Source of the DNA: Diospyros lotus
Taxonomy: Eukaryota > Streptophyta > Magnoliopsida > Ericales > Ebenaceae
Direction of reading: 5' to 3'
DNA: 64,000 nucleotides
Assembly (NCBI RefSeq): GCF_014633365.1
Contig: NC_068349.1
Location: forward strand, 15,886,753-15,950,752
A model generated the notes under the pieces. That model was not told the DNA's origin and did not search any database. It saw nothing but the letters and a program-made list of their open reading frames with translations. Positions 24,601 to 36,600 of this stretch are shown here, piece after piece. Every line of letters starts with the position of its first letter. Position 1 is the stretch's first letter. Both the position numbers and the translations under genes were made by a program.

Positions 24601-27600
24601 TTATTGAACCTAAAGGGTGAGATACACGATGATGTTTTGCAAACTCACATCACAATGTAAATAAGAAGCTGAAAAGAAGGATGACCAAGTCTCAAATGAT
24701 TAAGCCAAATTTTAGACCTTTTTGGAGAGATGGATGTATTATCAAGTGAGCATAGTAACAACGATTCTGGCCATCTAAGTCACTTTTAGTCCCTTTAAGA
24801 TAGTACAACCCATTCCTTTCCTTAGCAAATTCAATCGTCTTCCCCATGGTCCGATCCTAAAAAACACGATGAGTATCAAAGAATATGATTGTACAATTTA
24901 GGTCTTTGGTGATCTTGGAGATGGAGAGAAGATTGGTTGATAGTTTGGGAATATGTAGGACATAGGTAAGAAAAGGAGAGGGGTAACTTTAATGTTGCCA
25001 TGACTAGCAATTGGAATAGATGATCCATCAGCTACAAAGATCTTTCAATTTTCAGGGACAAGCATATAATTGTAAAATTTATTTGGGTAGCAAGTCATAT
25101 GATCGGTAGAACCAACCAGAGTCTATGACCCATGATTGGGAATGGAAGATGTTGGAAGCTTTAGAGAAATCAGAAATGAGACACTTACCATTCTAAGCCA
25201 ATGAACATGTACCAGAAGTCTTAGTGAGGGAGTTTAGCAAACCTTTCAGCCTTTCAATGTCCTTTTTGCTGAATTGTTCTCTACTGAGAGCTAATTCCTC
25301 TTGAGAAATATCCTCCTTATTAGCAAGATTGGCTTGGCACTACTTTTGTCCTTTGAATCCACCATTCCTAGCCAATACTTGAGCCTTCCCATGAAGCATG
25401 AAGTAGTTATCCCTTGTATGTTGAGGCTTTTTGCAATAAGAACACCACAATCCATCTCGGTTGGATTGTTTAGAGGAATTAGCCTTGTTCTGGATTATAT
25501 GGCTTATTTCCTCCACCATCTGTACCTTTCTTAGACATCATGGCAAAACCTTTGGTTGGTTGTGTCTCAAGCATAACATTTCTCGAAGTTTCCTCTGCTC
25601 AAATGATGGAGAAAACCTCACTAAGAGGTGGTAGCCAATCCTTTCCCAACACTCTTACTTGATCATATTCCATATTTAGTCCTCCTAGAAACCTAAAAAT
25701 CTTATCCCTTTCAAGAAATTCAAGTAGTACTTTTGTTGAAATCCAGAATGATTTGAAGAGGATTTGGAGGAGATTGTGGTGATTGAGATCACAATACTTG
25801 GAAGGTTTAGGCTGATTATTTGGGGCTGATTTCTTGGGTTAAATCTTATGTTTCCATTTTTGTTCTCTATGTACATGATAAATAGGGATCTAGTATGTAA
25901 AGGAAAAATATACTAATTGAATAGAAGTCTGATTTACTTTTCTCATTCTCTACATGGTATCAGAGCTCAGATTACTCTGAAACCCTAGAAGCCATGGCCG
26001 CCAGCCATGAATCTATCCAGTCGGTAACTCAGGAGGGAGAATCAAAGATAATCCTCTCCATGGGTTCGACTGGTGGGTTTGAAAACTCTTCAATTTGTCT
26101 TACCGTAGAGAAGCTGAATGGGAAGAACTACCGAGAATGGGCCTAATCCATCAAGCTGGTCATCGACGGCAAAGGAAAATTGGGCTTCATTACCGGCGAG
26201 ATCAAACAACCATCTTCCAAAGAGGTAGCAGCTTTCCAGAAATGGCGGTTTGAGAATTCCCTCATCACCTCCTACTTGATCAACTCCATGCGACCAACGA
26301 TCGGCAAGACATACATGTTTCTGCCGACAGCGAAGGATGTATGGGAAGCAGTTCGCGAGACCTACTTCGACGCCGAGAATGCCTCTCAAATCTTCGAAAT
26401 AAAGACTCAATTGTGGCAGATGAAGCAAGGAGAAAGAGAAGTGACGGAATACTACACGAAGATGCTGGGTTTATGGCAAGAACTGGACCTTAGCTGTGAA
26501 GAATCTTGGGAGTGCACGAGTGACAGTGTGCGATTCAAGAAGAAGATGGAGAACGAGAGGGTGTACGAGTTTCTGGCTAGGCTCAACAGAGAGCTCGACG
26601 ATGTGAGAAGCCGAGTCTTGGGTCGTCGGCCATTACCTTCCATTCGGGAGGTATTCTCTGAAATTCGGCGAGAAGAAAGCAGGCGGAAGGTGATGTTGAG
26701 GGAGAAGAGTGCGGCTGGGCCTGAGGCTTCAGCCCTGGTATCGCGTGGGCCTTCATCTCGTGGGCCTTCCACAGCATCTGGGCTGAAACAAAACAAAAGG
26801 CCTTTTTGTGATCATTGCAAAAAATCAGGCCACTCCAAAGGTTTTACATGGCAAGCCTACTGATTGGAAGCCCAGGCAGCCCAATAAACCTCATGGGTAC
26901 CAAGTCTTGACTAAACAACAAATAGAATCAGCCCATCATACTCAGTTAGCCCCTACTGGGGGTTTTAACTCCGAGCAACTTGAGAAGTTATATGCTCTTT
27001 TTTCGACCTTTCAAGCCTCGGGTCAGTCTTCTACGCCTCCTTCATCAAGTTCCTTAGCCCACAAAGGTACTTTTTTGACTGCTCTTAGTACTACTTCGCG
27101 TTGTACTCCCCGGATTATTGATTCTGGCGCATCCGATCATATGACTGATTCCCATCATTTATTTTCCACATACTCACCTTGTGCCGGTAACTTGAAAGTA
27201 AAAATTGCAGATGGTACTGTATCCCCGGTAGCTGGCAAGGGGAGTATCCGTATCTCTGAATTTATTACTTTGGAGTCTGTCCTTCATGTTCCTAATTTGT
27301 CTTGCAATCTGTTGTCTGTTAGTCAGCTAACCAACCAATCTCATTGCTTAGCTATTTTTTTGTCTTCCCATTGTGTCTTTCAGGAGCTATCATCGGGGAA
27401 GACGATTGGCAATGCTAAGGAATGCGAGGGACTCTACTACTTTGATGACGCTCACATGAGTAAACAGTGTCATCCTTATTTTTGTAATTCTGCATCTAGT
27501 CCTAGGGATAGTGACCTATTGTTATGGCATAAACGAATGGGTCATCCAAATTTTCAATATCTAAAACGTTTGTTTCCTTCACTTTGTTCGAATAAAAATC

Positions 27601-30600
27601 TTTTGGATTTACAATGTGAAATCTGTGAACTTGCAAAACATCCTCGCACTACTTTTCCCTCCAATCCTTATAAACCGTCTCTGCCTTTTACTTTGATTCA
27701 CAGTGACCTTTGAGGCCCTTTCCATGTCCCCAATAGGACCCACACGAAATGGTTTATTACCTTTATTGATGACCATTCTCGTCTTTGTTGGGTGTATTTA
27801 CTACATGATAAATCTGAGGTTAGTTCTGTCTTCATGAACTTCTACACTATGATTTACACCCAATTTCACACAAAAATTCAAATTCTTCGTACTGATAATG
27901 GCACTGAGTATTTCAATCATTCTTTGGGCTCCTATCTTCAAGCCAAAGGTATTGTTCACCAGAGTTCTTGTGTTCACACCCCCCAACAAAATGGGGTTGC
28001 TGAACGGAAAAACCGGCATATTCTTGAGGTAGCTCGTGCTCTCTTATTCACCTCTCACATGAAAATTATTTTTTGGAGTGATGCCATTCTGACTGCTGCA
28101 TTCCTCATCAACCGAATGCCTAGTTGAATTCTCTCATTTGCAACCCCTCTCAAAAAATTTCAGGAGATCTTCCCTAATTCTCAGCTCAATTCATCTCTCC
28201 TGATTCGTGTTTTTGGGTCCATCGTGTTTGTCCACATTCACGCCTCCCAACGTACCAAGTTGGATCCAAGAGCCCTCAAATGTGTCTTCCTTGGTTACTC
28301 TCCTACTCAAAAAGGTTACAAGTGTTATGACCCTCTTTCACATAAATTGTATGTTAGTCTGGATGTCACATTTTTTGAGCATACTCCCTACTACTCGCCT
28401 CAGGGGGAGTCCTTGAGTGAAGCTCGTCCCTCAGACACCGACTTTGATGTTGCGATCTTTGAGTCTGCTCCCTATGATATACCATCTTCATCTCCTTCTT
28501 TGTCCAACGAAGAAGGAATCTTAAACTCAGGGGGAGATGTGGAAGAACAAATAGACAAGGAGCCACTTGTCTACTCAAGGAGATCTAAATCAAAGCCCGT
28601 TGAGACTCTCGCATCTGAAGCATCAAAAGAGTTTGAACCGGTGATAGATTCAAATACTCATGAGCAAAAACCCAATCCTGACTAGGTAAAAAATCTTGAT
28701 GACTTACCCATTGCTCTTAGAAAACAACCTCGTTCATGTACTCTCCATCCTATTTCCAAATTTGTATCTTACAATGCCCTTTCTGCCAAGTGTCGTGCTT
28801 TTACGTCTAACCTTGACAGAACCCAGATTCCTAAGAATATTCAAGAAGCCTTGGAGATTCCAAAATGGAGAGAAGCAGTGATGGAAGAAATAAGGGCATT
28901 AGAAAAAAATGGAACTTGGGAGGTGATGACGTTGCCCAGGGGGAAGAAACCAGTGGGCTGCAAGTGGGTGTTCACGGTGAAGTACAAGGCGGATGGCACA
29001 GTAGAGCGGTACAAAGCCCGCCTAGTTGCAAAGGGGTTCACCCAAACATATGGTATTGACTACACTGAGACATTTGCACCAGTAGCCAAGTTGAATACTA
29101 TACGAGTTCTCTTGTCTTTGGCAGCAAACCTAGACTGGCCACTCCATCAATTTGACATCAAAAATGCCTTTCTGAATGGTGAGCTAGAGGAAGAAGTATT
29201 CATGACATTACCACCAGGGTTTTACAAGGAGGAAAAAGAAACCAGAGTATGTAAATTGAAGAAATCTCTATATGGGCTCAAGCAATCACCAAGAGCGTGG
29301 TTTGATAGATTTGCGAAGGTAATTAAGAATCAAGGATATCAACAGGGGCAGTCAGATCATACTATGTTCTTCAAACTATCCAATGATGGTAAGAGGACCA
29401 TTCTGATTGTGTATGTGGATGACATCATACTCACTGGAAATAACATAGGAGAGGTGGAGAGGTTGAAGAAGGTATTAGCCACAGAGTTTGAAGTAAAAAA
29501 CCTAGGTCAAATGCGATATTTTCTGGGAATGGAAATCGCCAGATCTAAGAGGGGAATCAGTGTCTCTCAGAGAAAGTACGTTCTTGACCTTTTGATTGAG
29601 ACTGGTATGCTTGGTTGCAAGCCAAGCAATACCCCGATTGAGGTAGGAAAAAGAATGGAAGACGATGGAAAGCCTGTGGATAGAGAAAGATATCAGAGAT
29701 TAGTAGGTAGATTGATCTACCTATCTCACATTGGACCCGACATTGCTTTCGCCGTAAGTGTTGTCAGTCAGCATATGCATTCACCAAAAGAAAGTCACCT
29801 AGAAGCAGTGTATAGGATTCTCAGATATCTGAAAGGCTCACCAGGGCAGGGTCTATTCTTTAAGAAAGGAGACAGTAAGAAGATAGAGATCTATACAGAT
29901 GCAGATTGGGCAGGCTCAGCAGAAGATAGAAGATCTACTACCGACTATTGTACTTATGTTTGGGGAAATCTAGCAGCATGGAGAAGTAAGAAACAGAACA
30001 TGGTAGCCAGAAGTAGTGCTGAAGTTGAATTCAGAGCTGTTGCTCAAGGGATGTGTGAAGGGTTATGGTTACAAAAGCTTTTGGAGGAGCTACATATCAC
30101 AGTAGAGATTCCCATCAAACTCTATTGCGACAACAAAGTTGCTATCAGTATTTCCCATAATCCGGTCCAGCACAACAGGACTAAACATATAGAAGTTGAC
30201 AGACATTTCATAAAGGAGAAAATTGAGAAAGGAACAATCTGCATGATCTATATTCCTACTAGAGAACAATTGGCAGATATATTCACTAAGGGATTACAAA
30301 GATCTAGCTTTGAAGAATTTATTTGCAAGTTGGACATGATCAACATCTATGATCCAACTTGAGGGGGAGTGTTGAAATCCAGAATGATTTGAAGAGGATT
30401 TGGAGGAGATTGTGGTGATTGAGATCACAATATTTGGAAGGTTTAGGCTGATTATTCGGGGCTGATTTCTTGGGTTAAATCTTATGTTTACATTTTTGTT
30501 CTTTATGTACATGATAAATAGGGATCTAGTATGTAAAGGAAAAATATACTAATTGAATAGAAGTCTGATTTACTTTTCTCATTCTCTACAACTTTAGCAT

Positions 30601-33600
30601 CTTCAGCACACTTCATTTTAAGATCTTGATAATGATCTATTTCAAGCTAAAGACCATATAAATAGTTATAATATTCAATAATAGAGAGAGAGTGAGAGAG
30701 CCTTGTATTGTAGATGAAACTTTGGTTTTTTAGGTCGTAAATCATCACAACACCTTGCTTCATGGAGTAGGTTTTTTCAAGTGCCTCCCAAATATCTCGC
30801 ACTGTAGGAAGGAATATGAGATTTCTACTAATCTCTGTGTAGTGACAATTCCTATCTACCCTTACACTCAAATCTCCCTCAAGATGGATACAACCTCTCA
30901 CACATGAATAGGATACAAGAAACAACACAAAACAAAGCACGCACTCACACACAAGATAAGTGAATTTATCCTAGTTCGGAACTCGTAACAGAGAACCTAC
31001 ATCCAGACTAAAATGATCTCGTTCTTCACTATCTTGAAAACGGAAAACCAAGATTACATGCACTGATTTCACACACAGCCCTATTACCAAGCTGCCCTAC
31101 CCGGAGATTACAAAGCAATGAATACTTTACTCTCTCGCACATACACACAAACACATACTCTTTCTCAAGATAGAAATGAAAACTGATTGGGGGAGAGAAT
31201 GAGACCCCTCGGACCCTCTATTTATAGACTATAGAGGGCAAGAAATACAAGGACACTAGCCTCGGTAACCGCCTTATACATGTGGTGTTTACCGTTACAA
31301 TCCCTAACTATAGATCTTCTAGAAGCATTAATATATTCCTTCTCTTCGACCTTCCTCTCTCGTGACCATATGTCTAAGCCTTAGGCAAATACTTCAACTC
31401 TCTAGCTACATTGAATGCCATATCCAAGACATGACCATTGCGTCCTCCTCATGCCATGCTTGGAACTTAGGGTCATCCCTACTCAGACTAGTCACATCTA
31501 AGTGGCTAATCTTCCCTTTTTCCCTTCAAGAGTGTTCTCACAATCTGCGACCAGTGCAGATAATTCTTCCCATTCAAGCGATAAACAACATTAATGATTT
31601 GAAGCTCTCCACTTGAACCAATCAATGGTGAATCAAGAACAACTCCAGGATTGGACGTCATGTTCTCGAAAGTCTCAGACATCTCCCCATGGAATAACCA
31701 GAAAATAATGAAGGAGATTGAAGAGAACAAGAATGGCAATGAAGGCCAAATCAGCAAAGGTGATGGCGATGAAGGCCACAAGAAACAGTAGGAAGAACAA
31801 AGGTCAGCAATGAAGGCTGACAGGAAAACAACAGACAATCGTAAAAGATCCCAATACCATGAAGAAATGAACGATTCTTCTGAGTATATGCTTTACAATA
31901 TATACCAGACAAGATTACAAAAAAGGAAAGAAAGACAATATACAAAAGGGAAAGAAAGAAATAAAAACAGGAAATCTCCAACATATTTAGGAAGGAGATA
32001 TTTAGGAAAAATCCTAAGAAATCTCCAACAATCTTCAACTGAGCTCATACTAAAGCTTTTGCCTGCATGCCTTCTGCCATACAGTATTCAGCAATAGTGA
32101 ACAAGGTACCCCATCTTATTTGCTGTGCCATCCTGTATCGCGACCAAGGGCTAAATCCATTGTTCTTGATCTGGAGTCATCAGCTTGGAACACAGCTCTC
32201 TCCTACCAAAATATGCATATAGAAAAAACTAGAGCCTGATTATGACCACTAGTCATTGAGTTGCAGCAAAAATCCCCCACAACAATGGCTGGGTTGTCAA
32301 TACATTTTCCATCTATAACAGTTGAAATCCATCGTTATCATTCAAAATGATACCAAACTTAGTGGATAGCTTTGGCTAACAAACCTACACTTGTGAGTAG
32401 AGTATGGGGTCCAGCATACAGTAGTGGGGATCCATCATTATTATTTCAAATATCACTGATATTGATGGGAGAACTAAGACAAAATATGCACACAGAAAGA
32501 AGCATGCACTCTAATACCAAAATACATGTGAGGAGAAAGAATCATGCACAGTCTTCACTGTCACAACCCAAGAGTTAATTAGAATAGCTATGCTGTATTT
32601 CTTTTACTTTAATTGTTGCACCTATATTCCAGCTATCAATTCTGTTAGAATTAAAAAGGTCACATGTGAGGCCTTAGGAAAAGGACAAAATAGTTTGTTG
32701 TAACTGCTGGAGGAGGGGATGATCTGCTGCATCCACACCCACGCCAAGCAGCACCTATATGTATTCATCCCATTCCATGGGAGAAGGCATGCTGAAAATT
32801 GATAATTGGATCTCTGATTTTCCTCTCTACATTTCTCTCTAAATCTCCCTTCCGTTTCTCTCTATTACTCTCTCCCTTTCTACTGATTTCTTCCCCCCAT
32901 TTCTGCTCCATTTCCTTCTCCAATCATTCTGTTATCAGTTCTATTTCAATTATGACTTCTTCCCCAATTCAATCCCTCCCCAATTACTTCTTAAACCTGT
33001 TATGAACCCTAGGTTCATGACATTCACCTGCATGCCTATTTTGGTTAGACTGAGCACCCAACCAAGTCTGGTAGCATTCAGAATGAGGATGACTAACTTT
33101 GATCCTCAGGAACTGAAAATTCCAAGTCTAGGGAACCTAGGTATCATGGGCATTTTCACAACTCTATGTGGGGTTGGAATCAAACTTCAACTCTTTCTAC
33201 ACATGTAATCTGGTCAAGGAAAGCTGCATGTTATGTTCAGAGATATTCAAAACAAGAGTGGTGAATTTCATCCCCCAGAAGCCAAAAATTAAAGCTTGGG
33301 GGACAACAACAAAGTCATGGCTGTTTTTGGTCATAACTTGATAACTGGGATCAAAATTGGAGGTTTTCTCCTCTTAGTAACTTAGGCATGATACTGAAAT
33401 TTATATGGCAATTTCTCACTTCTAGTTCTACCTTAATGAAAAAGGAGATCTAGCTGATTTTACCATGGATTTCAATTGCAGAAACTTAGTTGTACAAAAC
33501 TCCTATGTTGTTAACTGAGAAATATAACTTGGGTGAGATTTAATCATGAGAGTAGGAATGTTCCTCATGGGCCTGCACTCTCTTTTTCCTTACTCAGACT

Positions 33601-36600
33601 ACTAGTCAATTAGCATTTAGTCAGGCAGTACATTTGAGTAAATTATCATATATGACCAATTGACACCCCAACATCAATTTCACGTTTACTTCAATACATG
33701 TGACAGATTTATAGTTATTCTCTCTGAAAGTTTGGCTCAGCCTTAGCAAGTTCAATATAGGTAATGTCTAACAAAGTTTTGAAGTACATATTCTAAACAA
33801 TGGTAACAACTTGAAATTGTGAAGCAATTTCATGTGTAACTTATTTGTTTCCTAAAGCCCAACCTTTCAGTATGCACAAAGCCAAGAATTTCTTTGCTTC
33901 CTTATTTAACTCATTCCTCTCCACGTTGTGAGATTAAGGGTTTGTGATTGTTGTTGTTATATTCAACTCATTCCTCATTATCCATATCATCACCAATGTT
34001 TGCTTGCATGTACCCTTCTTCAAAAGGAAACAAATATATGCAAGGTTACATACAATTTTATTACATCCACCAAACCTGTGATCCATTGTCAACAACAGTG
34101 GCAGTGGTACTAAATTGGCACTCAGCTCTATCAACTTCACTAAAACCAGAGTCCTTTAATATAGCTGAAACCAAGCAAAAATATGTCAACTGAATTTTAA
34201 CATTGGCTGTAATCTTGTTTATTGTTCTAGGAAGCAGCCAAAAATGCTATGTAAACCGAATAATTGATCATACCTGCACACACATACTTTCCAGCTTGAT
34301 CAGTGGTAGGGTATAATTTGAAGGATCTAGTTGTAACTTCTTTTGGCTTCATTATGAAAAATTGTTCCTGCAGTGGTATAATTTTTTTAAAAATGCACGG
34401 TCATGCAATTATATCTGTGACATTTATCTGAACCTATGCATAATGTAGATGAAGATTTCCAAATAAATACCTCCATTAGGCTGACACCTGTCGAGCAATC
34501 AAACTGTGAGAAGAAAATTTAATTAAAGAACTTCAGAAAACAGTTCCAACAGCTATAATTCATGCAGACATAATGTGACCCTTCAAGTGAAATTTACTTC
34601 ACATTTTGATTACTGATAAAACATAAAATAATAAAATAGGTCTGGATTTGTTGATCTTTTCACTTCATCAACCAATAAATGGAAGATTAAGATTTCATCA
34701 GATTGTGCATTTGGAAAACAGAAAGTACTTTCATTATATTGCAGATAAATTGAACAATTCACTGTCTACATTTATCACTAAACAAATAAAATTAATTGAA
34801 GAAACAGCTATTTGCAAATCCTAATAAAATACTCAACTATCACTACTGAAGCCAAATGATATTCCATTCTACTAGCGTGGGTTCAAAAATGCTGAGTTGA
34901 GTCAGTCCCTGGAAGATGTAAAAATATATAAAAGGATCTCTTCATCACAGTCTATGAATTGATTAGTTCAGTCTTCCTCAACAAAAGCAACATATACCAT
35001 TTGCCTTTTTTCCAGAAGAGAGAGAGAGAGAGAGAGATCAGATAATTCCACATTGCAGTTGAAAGTTGCTTCTTTATACTAAAGATGCACTATCTACTAT
35101 CTTAAACATCAAGAGATACTATAGTTCTCTTAAAAGGGAATCACAAAATCTAAAATTGCATATCAAGTTTACCAAAATATGAAAATCATTATTGAGCTTA
35201 TCATTGAAGTAGAAACGCACTCATCAGGTAAGATAAATATGACAAACACGGAAGATGTTAAAATATATTGGTACCAAATAGAAGAAGAAAGGTTCATATC
35301 CAATGAGGATACCGTTAAGCTGTAAGATGCTTCGACTTCGCCAATATTTTGAGTTGTGATTGTAGCAGTCCCAAACTGAGTAAGGGCTTCAAAAGTTGGC
35401 ACTGTAATGCCTAAAATTTTTCCAGGACTCCTACAAAAGGGTTGAGATATGTGACACTATAATGACCATAAAACCCAAATATGCTAAACCCTTACCTTTT
35501 CATTATGTAATAAATGCAAAAATTCAAACACACACCTTTTTTTTTTTCTGATGGGTCAAATGAGCATCTTTATGTGAAATAATAAAGAGAGTCTATTCTG
35601 TCCAAAACTCAAGACTTTCATTAATAGCTTTCAGACCCAAAATGATGATGTTCAAGATACATGATTCAACTGTTAAAGTAACAAAAAAGGACTGCTTGAA
35701 TTGCTATAGGTCATGTCAATTGATGATGAAGAGAACTCAAATTGCATGTTTTCTTCAGCACAACAAAGTTCAGTGACTTCATCTACACAGGAGGGAGTCA
35801 AACTAATGGAATGCAGAAGAGCAATGCCAAAAGAAAGCCAGTTGAGGCAGTAAAAATGTTGTGGTGATCTATAACATAGCAATCAATGTGAAGCAATAAA
35901 GCAGAATGGTAAAAAAGATTTGAATCGTTTACCATACATAGATAAGTTTCAAGGTTTGTTGAATACTTTAATTGCATTGAATGGTAAAATAAAATCCAAG
36001 TTGTGTAAAATATATATATATATATATGCGTGAAAATTTCAGAAGCAGGGGTTCTGATTATTTAAAAGAGAAGCTGAAAACTTATATTGCTATGTGAAGG
36101 CAATCTCAAGGAATTAACACCAACCTTTGGTATACATACTCTATGTCATCAGCACTTAATTCGATCAACAAGTTTGTATTGAGAACTTCAGTTATTCCTA
36201 TGGAAAATGAATGACTCCCTGAATTCTGTAAACAATAGCAAATGATTAAAATCCAAATAAGAGATGCCTTTAGGAAAGGAAGTCACAAGCTGCTGGAACA
36301 TAACTGGATGCTGGTTTATTCTTTCAAACCGTCTCTGCACAACATAAAGTGGAGACTGATTCCTGCTGATTCGGTTCATGTCAGCCTGTCAAAAGGAAGA
36401 TTCTAATGAGAGCAAAACCACATAGAGACTTGCAAGGTGTGTTCCTGATATCTAAAGAACAAAACACAGCCCTCCAATGAGCTTGACTTGATAGAACATC
36501 CTAAAAGCTTTTCCAAAATTTTTGGCCAAAAAAAAAAAGAGAAAATCATTAGAGGACTAAATTACTTGAAAGTATTTTTCATTGAACCAGGAACAAATCC

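Larger units (their letters stand above)
25734..30590 (+). mobile_element. Copia element B, copy 2, complete with two LTRs and a target duplication
   Basis: 4857 bp, LTRs 25734-25954 and 30370-30590 (221 bp, about four differences), target duplication ACTTT at 25729-25733 and 30591-30595, primer-binding site TGGTATCAGAGC from 25955, polypurine tract ending at 30369. Lies antisense to HAP2 inside its intron 15. Confidence 0.95.
21751..32040 (-). mobile_element. Copia element A, copy 2, both LTRs, carrying two nested insertions
   Basis: Old minus-strand Ty1/copia in the same orientation as HAP2. 5' LTR 31860-32040, primer-binding site at 31859-31847, gag start ATG at 31682, solo-LTR-like insert 30836-31396, element B 25734-30590 inserted in gag. 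Then come the zinc knuckle/protease/integrase remnants (25728-23500), reverse transcriptase (23330-22680), RNase H (about 22680-22000) and the 3' LTR 21943-21751. The LTRs are visibly diverged and no clear target duplication remains (GACCC against GAGCT), so it is much older than B. Confidence 0.88.
23517..33156. repeat. Copy 2 of the duplicated segment, inside HAP2 intron 15
   Basis: Partner of 1-9643. This copy sits in a gene context that makes sense: HAP2 exons 16 and 15 lie on either side at 21168-21280 and 34076-34164. Sequence continues smoothly beyond both ends of the match, so this is probably the true locus. Local differences include a shorter GA microsatellite (30683-30700 against 7165-7186), an intact reverse transcriptase/RNase H frame where copy 1 has two single-base frameshifts, and an extra stop plus small indels in integrase where copy 1 is open. 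Confidence 0.97.
21281..34075 (-). other. HAP2: HAP2 intron 15, 12.8 kb, about 80% transposon
   Basis: Donor CACAG|GTTTGG after exon 15 and acceptor TTACAG before exon 16. Element A with its nested inserts occupies 21751-32040. The rest is AT-rich intron with no gene seen (21281-21750, 32041-34075). Most other introns of this gene are 77-1225 bases. Confidence 0.93.

Noticed and set aside
32642..33003. Possible solo LTR starting TGTTAGAATT in HAP2 intron 15
   Set aside because: No matching 3' terminus or target duplication could be found, so it was left as plain intron.
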